Source of the DNA: a virus
IMG/VR virus record: IMGVR_UViG_3300045135_000802
Span: 1 to 63,811 of that record
DNA length: 63,811 nt
Reading direction: 5' to 3' (one strand)
Made by a program: the position numbers and the translations under genes. The notes under the pieces are model-generated. The model searched no databases. It had not been told where the DNA came from and worked only from the letters and a program-made list of their open reading frames with translations. Positions 34,258-42,245 of this stretch are shown here, one piece after another; the stretch's first letter is position 1, and each line of letters opens with the position of its first letter.

Positions 34258-34803
34258 ATGAATCGTGAAGAAATGGTTTCGTTATATGAAGATTATTATG
34301 GAAAACGAAAAAAGAATAAGACGACCATAAACGACAGCGATGCTCTAATCATCGCTGGTATGGCTTGCGGAACCAAGTCAAAGTCTATCTTAGATTATGG
34401 TTGCGGTCACGGACTTCAGTATAAAAGAGACGGTCTTCATAAGAAAATGCGTATTGACTTGCGCAACGTTTTCCTATATGATATAGGTAATCCAAGACAC
34501 AATGTTTTGATTGATCATAATGTAGATGGTGTTATATGTACTGACGTTCTAGAACATATCCCTGAAGAATTCCTAGACGAAGCTCTAACCAATATCTTTA
34601 CTAAGGCAGACAAATTTGTTTACCTTACTATTCATTGCGGGCTCGCTAAGAAGGTTCTATCAAACGGACAAAATGCTCACTGTACTATTAAACACCCTAG
34701 AGAATGGAAACGTTTAATAAAAGAATACAATACAAAAGAGTTACCAGTCTACGTTAAATTCAATATACCAACTAATCCAGCGATGAACCCTCTTAATATA
34801 TGA
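34258..34803 (+). CDS. SAM-dependent methyltransferase (class I)
   Basis: The 181-residue product has class I methyltransferase motifs: motif I SILDYGCGHG near residue 45, and the DGVICTDVLEHIPEE motif (post-II/IV region) near residue 97. A later SNGQNAHCTIKHPREW segment is shared with the methyltransferase at 35519, so the two are paralogues. The substrate is unknown; its place in front of three glycosyltransferase-like genes suggests a sugar or glycoprotein. It begins three bases after the Thr-rich gene and overlaps the next gene by ATGA. Confidence 0.8.
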   Translation: MNREEMVSLYEDYYGKRKKNKTTINDSDALIIAGMACGTKSKSILDYGCGHGLQYKRDGLHKKMRIDLRNVFLYDIGNPRHNVLIDHNVDGVICTDVLEHIPEEFLDEALTNIFTKADKFVYLTIHCGLAKKVLSNGQNAHCTIKHPREWKRLIKEYNTKELPVYVKFNIPTNPAMNPLNI

Positions 34804-35519
34804 AAGAATTGAATCAGAATGCTATCGACGAACTATTTAAAGATAAAAGAGTAATATTAGTCGGTAACTCGGTAGAGCTAATGAACTTTAATTATGCGGA
34901 TTATATTGATTCGTTTGATGTTGTCGTTCGCTTCGGTAAAGCTATCTCCGCTGGAGAAAAAGAACAGAAGGCGATCGGCAAGAAGATTGATGTATGGGCT
35001 ACAGGTTCTTTCCGTGCGGCAATGATTCAGAATCAAAAGTACAAAGATCTAATTGAAAAGAATAATACAAATATACTATTCAATAGAGCTAGGATGGACT
35101 TTAAAAAGCGACTTGTAATGGAACCATACATCGACAAGATTGGATATGATATGTTTCAAGACGATGAAATTAGAGAGATATATTCACGATATGGCTTAAC
35201 TGATGACGCATCTACATCACGTCTATCTATCGGTACGATTACTACTATGTTTATGTGCGAGAAGGTTAAGAACTATAAGAGCTTAACGTTGCTTGGATTT
35301 GATCTGTTTAAAAAGAGTACCTCTAAACGTAGAAACAACTCGGCTCAAGACTCAACTAGCTGGCATCTACCTATCATCGGCTCTACTGATATCATTCACG
35401 ATCATGATTTAGAGAAGTCAATCATTAGACAATATGCGGAAGATGGATTGCTTGAATGGAATATCATCAGCGATCTTAAACCTACGTTAATCAATAATAC
35501 ATATTATGGCAACTTCTAA
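34800..35519 (+). CDS. Sialyltransferase-like glycosyltransferase (GT29 type)
   Basis: The 239-residue product resembles family GT29 sialyltransferases. A sialyl motif L-like region covers residues 18-46, with VILVGNS and YADYIDSFDVVVRFG. A motif S-like region lies around residues 138-170, with RLSIGTITTMFMCEK and then a LLGFDLF strand. A His-containing end (STDIIHDHDLEKS) may supply the late motif. GT29 enzymes normally transfer sialic acid from CMP-sialic acid; whether this one does is unknown, since viral and bacterial relatives may use other CMP- or nucleotide-activated sugars. There is no signal peptide, so it acts in the host cytoplasm. It overlaps the previous gene by ATGA and the next by TAATG. 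Confidence 0.7.
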   Translation: MKELNQNAIDELFKDKRVILVGNSVELMNFNYADYIDSFDVVVRFGKAISAGEKEQKAIGKKIDVWATGSFRAAMIQNQKYKDLIEKNNTNILFNRARMDFKKRLVMEPYIDKIGYDMFQDDEIREIYSRYGLTDDASTSRLSIGTITTMFMCEKVKNYKSLTLLGFDLFKKSTSKRRNNSAQDSTSWHLPIIGSTDIIHDHDLEKSIIRQYAEDGLLEWNIISDLKPTLINNTYYGNF

Positions 35520-36121
35520 TGTACGATAAAGAACTCGAACAATATTACATCGATCTATACAAACAAGTTCATACCGAGCCTCAGTATAATCCTAAGAATA
35601 AGATATATGGTTATGGCGATGGGAAAACTGTCTATGATAGATGGAAAGAGTTAAGATATACCTTTGATAAATGGGAAGTTTATAGTATACTAGACTTTGG
35701 TGCGGGTAAAGCTGCGCATCATAATAACCTTAATATGTATCAGAAACGATTTGGTATTACTGACGTTGATCTTTACGAACCTGCTATCGAAGAATATGCT
35801 GAGTTAAAAGATAGAACCTATGATGCTGTTGTTTGCGCTGACGTTATGGAACATATTCCTGAAGTAAACGTTGAGCATACTATACAACAGATTAATAGTA
35901 GAGCCGATAAGGTTGCGTTTTATATTGTGAGCGGTAATGAGTCTCAAACAATCTTGCCTAACGGTGAGAATGCTCATATAACACGTAAACCTAAATCATG
36001 GTGGAGTGAACGTATACTGAAGCATGCTAAGGGCGACTGTCAATACTACCTAATGATCACTTTTGGTAAGCGTGAATCGTTCTATCATCTTAATAGTGGC
36101 GCTCGACTGGAAGCAAATTAA
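35519..36121 (+). CDS. SAM-dependent methyltransferase, paralogue of the one at 34258
   Basis: The 200-residue product has motif I SILDFGAGKAAHH near residue 57, an acidic end of strand 2 (DVDLYEP), and DAVVCADVMEHIPE near residue 103. The NGENAHITRKPKSWW segment aligns with NGQNAHCTIKHPREW of the other methyltransferase. Motif I is less canonical here (GAGKA rather than GCGHG), so its activity is less certain. TAATG overlaps join it to both glycosyltransferase-like neighbours, which implies production in fixed proportion. Confidence 0.78.
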   Translation: MYDKELEQYYIDLYKQVHTEPQYNPKNKIYGYGDGKTVYDRWKELRYTFDKWEVYSILDFGAGKAAHHNNLNMYQKRFGITDVDLYEPAIEEYAELKDRTYDAVVCADVMEHIPEVNVEHTIQQINSRADKVAFYIVSGNESQTILPNGENAHITRKPKSWWSERILKHAKGDCQYYLMITFGKRESFYHLNSGARLEAN

Positions 36122-36792
36122 TGTATAATGTTGTAATCGGTTACGACCGAGCGAATAGAATCCCTGCTTATACTCTAGCAGACAGTATTATGGAACACTC
36201 AAGTGTTCCTATTAATTTTATATTCTTACATAGAAATACGTTGAATATGTATACACGGGAACGTAGTGTACATGATAGTACAGACTTCAGTAACTCTAGA
36301 TTCTTGGCGCCATTCCTTTCTGAATATAAAGGTTGGACATTATACCTAGATAATGATATGATCGTTAAAGATGATATTAAGAAGCTTTTTGATTATGTTG
36401 ATGACAAATATTCAGTAATGTGCGTGAAGCATAATCAAATAGTAGAGCGAGACACTAAGTTCTTTGGCGCTGAACAATATGAGTATCGTCTAAAGAACTG
36501 GTCTAGCGTAATGCTATTCAATAATGCTTACTGCGATATGCTTACTCCAGAGTATATAAATACAGCAAAAGGTTTAGACCTACATCAATTTAGATGGCTT
36601 GACTCTGAAGAACTCATAGGTGAACTTCCTCTTGAATGGAATTACCTTGTAGCGAATAAGAATCAAACCGATAAACCGCCTAAACTGATACATTATACAG
36701 AAGGCGGACCATACTTCAAAGAAACTAAAGACTGCGAATATGCTGATGATTGGCGTGAAGTGTATAAAAGAATTAATGACGTGAGGACATAG
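36121..36792 (+). CDS. GT8-like glycosyltransferase (GT-A fold)
   Basis: The 223-residue product looks like a small retaining GT-A transferase. It opens with NVVIGYDRANRIPAYTLADSI, typical of the nucleotide-sugar strand, followed by NSRFLAPFLSEYKGWTLYLD and a Asp77-Asn78-Asp79 (DxD) metal motif. Later come NWSSVMLFNN and a late LIHYTEGGPYF that resembles the acceptor and metal-binding His region of GT8 proteins. It is likely to add a hexose to a protein or glycan. No membrane segment is visible. It lies one base after the next enzyme's expected pair and is in the same tight operon. Confidence 0.75.
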   Translation: MYNVVIGYDRANRIPAYTLADSIMEHSSVPINFIFLHRNTLNMYTRERSVHDSTDFSNSRFLAPFLSEYKGWTLYLDNDMIVKDDIKKLFDYVDDKYSVMCVKHNQIVERDTKFFGAEQYEYRLKNWSSVMLFNNAYCDMLTPEYINTAKGLDLHQFRWLDSEELIGELPLEWNYLVANKNQTDKPPKLIHYTEGGPYFKETKDCEYADDWREVYKRINDVRT

Positions 36793-36793
36793 A

Positions 36794-37675
36794 ATGGATA
36801 TGTTTAACAAGAAGTCAATGAAAGAACGTATTGGCGATATTCAAAAGAATGATAGTCTTGGACATCTAAAAGAAGTAGAAAAGTATTGGCTAAGTTCGGT
36901 AAAGGCTCTACGAAAGAAAGGTGTAGAAACATCTTATGATGTAATGGCGAATGAGCTTCCTTACTTCAAAACATTTAATTACACTGAGTGGGCACACAGC
37001 TTTATCGTTCACCCTATGCAGCAGAAGCTTCGTGAAAAGCAGATAACTGATGCGTATAACGACAACGCTGATATTGAACTAGACTGGGCTGGATATTTTA
37101 GAGATAGAATCGAGAATAGAAAGTCAAACAAATACACTCATATTAAAGCTGATAAAGATCCAGAGTATCGTGAGAACATTGTAGTTCTTGTAGGTTCTAA
37201 TAAACTCAAAGATCGTATATGTTTGAATAAGTTGAAATGGATTCGAGATAAGTTTGACGATGACGTCTACTTTAAACCTCATCCACTTACAACCTATCAG
37301 CTTGTTGGTGAGCTTAAAGATTTATTTGGTAATGATAACGTTCTTGAACGTGATGCGGATATGTATGATTATTTGCTTCATGCGGATACGGTATGGGCAT
37401 CACATATGACTGAGTCCGCAGTGTATGCTATCTCTTTAGGTAAGGAGCTAGAGCCTGTAGACGTATACCAAAAGGTTCATATGGGGTCGTTCTACCATAT
37501 CAATCAGCATCTATTTGAGCAAGAGAATCCTAAAGAATGGCTTAACAGAACTCTTAATAGTCCTAAGTGTGGCGTGTTCAACCCAGAGGTTGATCCTAAC
37601 TGGAAACGTCGAATGGATGAATACCTAGAATACATTATGGAAGAGCGTGAAAAGTTCAAGGATAAATACATATAA
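36794..37675 (+). CDS. GT-B-like transferase with a KPHP motif
   Basis: The 293-residue product has a C-terminal half like capsule-type and polysialyl/CDP-glycerol transferases: an IVVLVGSNK strand, then VYFKPHPLTTYQL with Lys161-Pro-His-Pro164, and later TVWASHMTESAVYAISLGKE, which occupies the place of the nucleotide-binding Ser/Glu region. The N-terminal 110 residues are helical and do not resemble a domain I know. GAGGAC precedes the ATG by 6 nt. It is the last gene of the five-gene enzyme cluster, and its final codons contain the TATAAATA of the next unit. The family is uncertain; a nucleotide-sugar or nucleotide-polyol transferase is most likely. Confidence 0.6.
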   Translation: MDMFNKKSMKERIGDIQKNDSLGHLKEVEKYWLSSVKALRKKGVETSYDVMANELPYFKTFNYTEWAHSFIVHPMQQKLREKQITDAYNDNADIELDWAGYFRDRIENRKSNKYTHIKADKDPEYRENIVVLVGSNKLKDRICLNKLKWIRDKFDDDVYFKPHPLTTYQLVGELKDLFGNDNVLERDADMYDYLLHADTVWASHMTESAVYAISLGKELEPVDVYQKVHMGSFYHINQHLFEQENPKEWLNRTLNSPKCGVFNPEVDPNWKRRMDEYLEYIMEEREKFKDKYI

Positions 37676-37678
37676 ATA
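37671..37678 (+). promoter_or_regulatory. T4-type late promoter
   Basis: An exact TATAAATA overlaps the stop codon of the KPHP transferase gene and lies 31 nt before the ATG at 37709. The leader between contains an AGGATCGGA ribosome site. Position and spacing match the promoter at 4988-4995, so it probably drives the short-fibre block 37709-42088. Confidence 0.65.
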
Positions 37679-37708
37679 GTTTAACAAATTCCTAGCAGGA
37701 TCGGACAA

Positions 37709-38143
37709 ATGGGCACGGTTACATTAAGATCAAAGACAGCCTCAACTGGCGAGTATACTAAAAACGATGAGTTGACGCACGACGAAATGGATACAAACTG
37801 GACACTGATGATGCGCAAAGACATTGCGACAACAGCGACTCAGATTACAGTATCCGGCAACATTACGTCAAACTCAGATAAACGGTTGAAGTCTGACATT
37901 ACGACAATTTCAAATGCGGTTGATATCGTTAAGGCTCTAAGAGGCACGGCATATATCAAAGACGGAAAACCTGAGATTGGCGTAATTGCTCAAGAGATTG
38001 AAGTCGTTCTACCTCAAGTTGTATCTACGGCTGACGATGAAATGGGCACTAAGTCTGTTGCTTACGGTAACATCGTTGCGGTACTAATCGAAGCTATCAA
38101 AGAGTTGTCTGCTGAAGTAGAAGAACTGAAGAAGAATAAGTAA
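37709..38143 (+). CDS. Short fibre protein with peptidase S74 chaperone domain
   Basis: The 144-residue product ends in an intramolecular chaperone domain of the endosialidase (peptidase S74) type. The signature is TSNSDKRLKSDI, where Ser56 and Lys61 have the same five-residue spacing as the Ser/Lys dyad known from endosialidase. GVIAQEIEVVLPQVV and AVLIEAIKELSAEVEEL follow, as in the family. The N-terminal 50 residues (LTHDEMDTNWTLM) are a small fibre-type module. Normally this domain is fused to a long fibre that it trimerises before cutting itself off. Here almost nothing lies upstream of the cut, so it may be a tiny fibre or act on another fibre in trans. Confidence 0.85.
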   Translation: MGTVTLRSKTASTGEYTKNDELTHDEMDTNWTLMMRKDIATTATQITVSGNITSNSDKRLKSDITTISNAVDIVKALRGTAYIKDGKPEIGVIAQEIEVVLPQVVSTADDEMGTKSVAYGNIVAVLIEAIKELSAEVEELKKNK

Positions 38144-38157
38144 CTGAGGAAACACTA

Positions 38158-38493
38158 ATGGGCGCAAAGGCTAATATTGTTATCGATCAGGGTGCTGACT
38201 TCTCAACTACAGTTACGGTAGCAGACGATTCGGGTGCTGCTATAGATCTAACTGGATACACTGCTAGAGGGCAAATAAGAAAACATTACACCTCAGAAAC
38301 TGCTATTGACTTTACTATTAGTTTTGAATCTCCAAGATCAGATGGGCAGGTTACGCTGTCTTTAACCAACTCTCAAACGGGAGCTATGGAAGCTGGTCGC
38401 TTCGTTTATGACGCTGAAGTTATTTCGGCGAGCGGAATCGTTACTCGATTGGTTGAGGGTATTGCTACTGTAACTCCACAAGTAACAAGATAA
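38158..38493 (+). CDS. Ig-like small virion protein
   Basis: The 111-residue product is a beta-sandwich-type protein with IDQGADFSTTVTVADDSGAA, then IDLTGYTARGQIRKHYTS and a late EAGRFVYDAEVISASG. This pattern is common in small proteins near fibre genes of marine T4-like phages and resembles adaptor domains of baseplate receptor-binding proteins. AGGAA lies before the ATG. Its role is probably to link or decorate fibres. Confidence 0.7.
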   Translation: MGAKANIVIDQGADFSTTVTVADDSGAAIDLTGYTARGQIRKHYTSETAIDFTISFESPRSDGQVTLSLTNSQTGAMEAGRFVYDAEVISASGIVTRLVEGIATVTPQVTR

Positions 38494-38502
38494 GGAGCTA
38501 TC

Positions 38503-38739
38503 ATGGCTAACGGATTCAAAGTAACGATGACTCCTAAGAATCAGTCTATTACGCTGAAGAATACAACTATCTCTCAGTCTAGACTGGATCAACTAAATGA
38601 CGTTGTTGAAGAAGATGACGCTAAACTAAATGGTTCACTATTAGTTTATCAGGCATCAACGGATACTTACGTTCTTAGACGTGTATTAAACTACGACGCT
38701 ACAACAGACACCTACACATTTAATGGCGGAGGCTTCTAG
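38503..38739 (+). CDS. Small protein of unknown function (78 aa)
   Basis: The 78-residue product starts MANGFKVTMTPKNQSITL, has an acidic middle (DVVEEDDAKLNG) and ends with strands that read SLLVYQASTDTYVLRRVL. An AAGGAG ribosome site lies 5 nt before the ATG. Its stop overlaps the GTG of the next gene (TAGTG). Small size, beta content and position suggest a fibre-associated structural protein, but no family is recognised. Confidence 0.65.
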   Translation: MANGFKVTMTPKNQSITLKNTTISQSRLDQLNDVVEEDDAKLNGSLLVYQASTDTYVLRRVLNYDATTDTYTFNGGGF

Positions 38740-39143
38740 TGGCGGATATAGTATTTTCAATAAAGACCTCACAGAGTAATAACGCACCGCAATCCTTAGC
38801 GAATGGCGAGCTCGCTTATTCTTACTCTTCAAATAAACTCTTTATCGGTCAAACTGATACTGCTAACTCTACTACAACTGTAGAGTATATTGGCGGTAGA
38901 CTTCTTGTAGACAAGGTTGCTAACCTAGAAGCCGAAATTGCTAGAATGAGTATCGGCTCTCAAGCTTATGCTAACCTTACTATCAGCGGAACACTTAGAA
39001 TAGAGAATGCTCCAGATAATTCTGTACTGTTCAGCTCAACAAATGGCGTAATAGATTTCGCTACAGGTTCTTTAGGCAGAGTTCTACAAATTTCAAGTAA
39101 CGGTATGCCGAGCTTTGACGATCTAAATGGTGGTGACTTCTAA
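38739..39143 (+). CDS. Short fibre/adaptor protein with GELA module
   Basis: The 134-residue product has a SLANGELAYSYSSNKLFIGQ module near its start, the attachment-type module found at the head of the fibres at 39782 and 42246. A LEAEIARM helix and a short beta region (TISGTLRIENAPDNSVLFSS) follow. The start is GTG 38739, overlapping the upstream stop; translation is probably by re-initiation. It may be a short fibre whose N-terminal module binds the same baseplate site as the longer ones. Confidence 0.65.
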   Translation: MADIVFSIKTSQSNNAPQSLANGELAYSYSSNKLFIGQTDTANSTTTVEYIGGRLLVDKVANLEAEIARMSIGSQAYANLTISGTLRIENAPDNSVLFSSTNGVIDFATGSLGRVLQISSNGMPSFDDLNGGDF

Positions 39144-39145
39144 CT

Positions 39146-39757
39146 ATGAGAAAAAATACCGAAGAAATTGTAGGTATTTACGGTCAACAAATTAGTGACT
39201 TGAGTAAAACGGTCGTAGCTCTAAAGAGCAAGGTCAAATACCTAGAAGATGAATTAGCAGAAAGAGAAAGAGTTCCTGTTCCTAGAAGTGTTGTGCTTCA
39301 GATGATGAAGTATGAGCAACAGAAACGGAATATGATTGCCGAGTTTAAAAAGAGAGAACAGAAGCTTCTTGATGATATAGAGTATTATAAGCGGTATGTT
39401 CAGGAATCGGTTATTATAAATAAAGAAAACAAGGAAAAGCCAGTTAGAGATAGCGGTGTTTCTAAGTTGAGTGGCGGAACTGAGCGTGTTAAAAAGCCAG
39501 ATCCCGTCCCAGAAAGAAAGTCCTCTGGTATACCGAAGGGAGAAGCAAAAGCTGAGGTTACATCAAATAAGGTGAACTTCGGTACAGTAGCAGTTAAGAA
39601 GGTTGAAGAACCTACTGAACGTGGCGGTGGTATACCAAAGGGTTCTACTGGCGCAAGGTTTATAGCTGAACCTGAACCTCCTGTTGAAGAAATAACTACA
39701 ACAACAAAAAAACGAAGAAGAAGAAGATCCAAGAAATCGGGTTCGACGAATTCTTAA
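39146..39757 (+). CDS. Coiled-coil protein with basic C-terminus
   Basis: The 203-residue product has a long N-terminal coiled coil (residues about 5-90, for example ALKSKVKYLEDELAERE), a disordered Pro/Lys/Glu middle with two SGIPKG / GGGIPKG repeats, and a Lys/Arg-rich end (TTKKRRRRRSKKSG). The basic tail could bind nucleic acid or an acidic protein. I do not recognise a family. It lies between two fibre-type genes, so a fibre trimerisation or assembly role is possible. Confidence 0.65.
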   Translation: MRKNTEEIVGIYGQQISDLSKTVVALKSKVKYLEDELAERERVPVPRSVVLQMMKYEQQKRNMIAEFKKREQKLLDDIEYYKRYVQESVIINKENKEKPVRDSGVSKLSGGTERVKKPDPVPERKSSGIPKGEAKAEVTSNKVNFGTVAVKKVEEPTERGGGIPKGSTGARFIAEPEPPVEEITTTTKKRRRRRSKKSGSTNS

Positions 39758-39781
39758 TCCATTAGGAAAGGAGCTAGTTAA

Positions 39782-42088
39782 ATGGCATCTATAATTAAAA
39801 TAAAACGCAGTTCGACGCAAGGATCCGTCCCTAGTGGTCTTCAAGTCGGCGAACTGGCGGTCAACTTATTCGACCGCAAACTCTATGTAGGTAACAGCAC
39901 TGGCGTTACAGCTGTTGGCGGTGAAGACTTCCGTCTTACTACACAGGACAGCGATACAGGTGCTTATATTAAGCTCCTTGGCGAATCTGTCCTATCAACT
40001 AACAACATCCTACTTCGCTCTGGTACTGGTATCGCAGTAACAAGAGAAGGTAACGGTTCAATCTCGATCGCTGCGACTGGTGAATCAACGGCTACTGCTG
40101 CTGATGCTCTATCTACACCACGTCGAATTTCACTTGGCGGTGATGTTAGTGGTTGGGCTGACTTTGACGGTTCTGCTAACGTAACAATTACTGCTACTGT
40201 AGCTGACGACTCTCACGCTCACATTATTGCTAACGTTGACGGTCTACAAGCAGCTCTTGATGCTAAGGCAACTGAAGCTGATTCCCTAGCTAGACTTGCG
40301 AATACTAACAGCTACATCGCAACGAAACTAAACTCATCTACTGCTGCTTCTACTTATCAGACAATCGCTAATGAGCGTGCGGCACTAGCTAACACTAATG
40401 CTTACATTGCTACAGTTGATGCTAAAGTAGATTCAAACCTAGCGAACACTAACAGCTACATCGCAACTAAGATCAGCACGACTGACGCACAGAACGCTTT
40501 TGTAAACGTTTCTGGCGATACAATGACTGGTGCTCTTACTCTACACGACGATCCGTCACAGGCTCTACACGCTGCGACTAAACGTTACGTAGACGAACTT
40601 GCTCAAGGTATCTCTGCTAAACCTGCGGTTGTAGCGGCTACTACAGCTGACCTTTCTGGTACTTACGACAACGGTACAGCAGGCGTTGGCGCTACGTTAG
40701 ATCTTGGCGCTTCAGCTACTCTTACAATTGACGGTATCTCTAGCTGGTCTCAGTTCGATGGCGTCCTTGTTAAGAACCAGACCAACCCTGAAGAAAACGG
40801 TCGTTACTACGTTTCTCAGGTAGGTGATGCTGGTACAGCTTGGATCCTAACACGTTGTGGATTATGTGACGAAGCTTCAGAGATCCCTTCAGGTTACGTA
40901 TTCGTTCAGGAAGGTACAACTTACGCTGGAACAGGCTGGGTTGCTAACGTAGATAACCTTGGTACGTTCACTGTTGGTACTGATGACATCAACTGGATTC
41001 AGTTCTCTGGTGCTGGTACATACCTTGCTGGTCGTGACCTTGAGATTGACGGTACAACCTTCAATCTTGCTCAGACTATCACAGCAAACACTAGCGGTAA
41101 CGCTGCGACAGCAACTAAACTTGCTACAGCACGTACAATTACTCTTGGCGGCGACCTATCTGGTTCAGCTGGCTTTGATGGTTCTACTAACATTACCATT
41201 ACAGCGACTGTTGCTGACGATAGCCACAACCACGTTATCTCTAACGTTGATGGTCTACAAGACGCTCTTAACGCTAAGACTGATGAAGTTGACGCTCTAG
41301 CCCGTCTTGCTAACACTAACAGCTACATTGCTACTAAGCTTAACACTTCTACAGCGGCATCTACATACCAGACTATCGCTAACGAACAAGCTAACCTAGC
41401 AAATACAAATGCGTACATTGCATCTGTAGCGGCAACTGAGCTATCTCACCTTGCCAATACTAATGCTCGAATCGCTGCTGCTGAAACCAATATTGGTCAG
41501 AAACTAGGTGCTACTGCTACAGTAACATTGACTGGCGATATCACTGGTACAGCTTCGTTCTCAGGTAACACAGTATCTATCGCTACTACTTACAACAATG
41601 ATGTTGTACTTGGTACTGATACTTCTGGTAACTACGTTGCTGCTATCTCTGGTACAGCTAACGAAATCGAAGTTACTGGTTCAGGTTCTGAGACTGCTAC
41701 TGTTACAATCGGCTTGCCGAATGATGTAACTATCGGCAACGACCTAACAGTTACCAATGACCTACGTGTAAATGGCGATACAGTAATCGACGGAAACCTA
41801 ACAGTTGAAGGTGCTCTAACGTACATCTCAACTTCTACGGTATACGCCGATGACGGTATGTTCAAGCTCGCTGCGAACAACTCTGGCGATGCTGTTGATA
41901 CTGGTATCTACGCTAAGTACACTGATGGCGGAACAGCTAAGTATGCTGGTTACTTCCGTGATGCTACTGATGGCGTATTCAAGATCTACACAGGTGTTGA
42001 AGCAGAGCCAACTACTACAGTAGACACTACGGCTACTGGCTACACCCTTGGTCAGCTAGATGCTGTAATCGATGGTGGTACTTACTAA
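39782..42088 (+). CDS. Tail fibre with GELA head and YRVDxLAQG-type shaft
   Basis: The 768-residue product opens with IIKIKRSSTQGSVPSGLQVG, then ELAVNLFDRKLYVGNSTG, an attachment module shared with 42246. Two copies of a SLGGDVSGWADFDGSANVTI / ADDSHAHIIANVDGLQAAL block flank a central domain (TGALTLHDDPSQALHAATKR, then SAKPAVVAATTADLSGTY) that is widespread in phage tail fibres. LANTNSYIATK repeats connect these parts. The C-terminus includes VNGDTVIDGNLTVEGALTYI. AAAGGAGC precedes the ATG. It ends the 37709 unit, directly before a terminator. Confidence 0.8.
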   Translation: MASIIKIKRSSTQGSVPSGLQVGELAVNLFDRKLYVGNSTGVTAVGGEDFRLTTQDSDTGAYIKLLGESVLSTNNILLRSGTGIAVTREGNGSISIAATGESTATAADALSTPRRISLGGDVSGWADFDGSANVTITATVADDSHAHIIANVDGLQAALDAKATEADSLARLANTNSYIATKLNSSTAASTYQTIANERAALANTNAYIATVDAKVDSNLANTNSYIATKISTTDAQNAFVNVSGDTMTGALTLHDDPSQALHAATKRYVDELAQGISAKPAVVAATTADLSGTYDNGTAGVGATLDLGASATLTIDGISSWSQFDGVLVKNQTNPEENGRYYVSQVGDAGTAWILTRCGLCDEASEIPSGYVFVQEGTTYAGTGWVANVDNLGTFTVGTDDINWIQFSGAGTYLAGRDLEIDGTTFNLAQTITANTSGNAATATKLATARTITLGGDLSGSAGFDGSTNITITATVADDSHNHVISNVDGLQDALNAKTDEVDALARLANTNSYIATKLNTSTAASTYQTIANEQANLANTNAYIASVAATELSHLANTNARIAAAETNIGQKLGATATVTLTGDITGTASFSGNTVSIATTYNNDVVLGTDTSGNYVAAISGTANEIEVTGSGSETATVTIGLPNDVTIGNDLTVTNDLRVNGDTVIDGNLTVEGALTYISTSTVYADDGMFKLAANNSGDAVDTGIYAKYTDGGTAKYAGYFRDATDGVFKIYTGVEAEPTTTVDTTATGYTLGQLDAVIDGGTY

Positions 42089-42106
42089 TAAAGTAAGACG
42101 ATAAAA

Positions 42107-42131
42107 GAGGAGGCTTATGCCTCCTTTTTTT
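42107..42131 (+). terminator. Rho-independent terminator
   Basis: AGGAGG (42108-42113) pairs with CCTCCT (42121-42126), leaving a 7-nt loop, followed by a run of T. It lies 19 nt after the stop of the tail fibre gene and just before the next late promoter, so it separates two transcription units. Confidence 0.85.
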
Positions 42132-42152
42132 ATATTTGGAAGATAGAATTAA

Positions 42153-42160
42153 TATAAATA
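42153..42160 (+). promoter_or_regulatory. T4-type late promoter with long leader
   Basis: An exact, non-coding TATAAATA lies 22 nt after the terminator and 86 nt before the ATG at 42246. It is the clearest late promoter after 4988-4995 and should drive the second fibre block. Confidence 0.75.
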
Positions 42161-42180
42161 GATTTGAAAAAGAAGCGCAT

Positions 42181-42223
42181 CTCTACATAGAGGCTTCTAA
42201 TATAATAACGATCTATATAGATC
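42181..42223 (+). promoter_or_regulatory. Two dyads in the leader of the second fibre block
   Basis: The leader holds CTCTACATAGAG (42181-42192) and the perfect 14-base palindrome GATCTATATAGATC (42210-42223). They could fold as small hairpins in the mRNA or bind a dimeric protein. Nothing more can be said from sequence. Confidence 0.3.
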
Positions 42224-42245
42224 CTGAACAAAGAGAACCATACAT

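Noticed and set aside
39415-39422. TATAAATA inside the coiled-coil gene
   Set aside because: It lies within coding sequence for Ile-Ile-Asn-Lys, far from the next start, without other promoter evidence.
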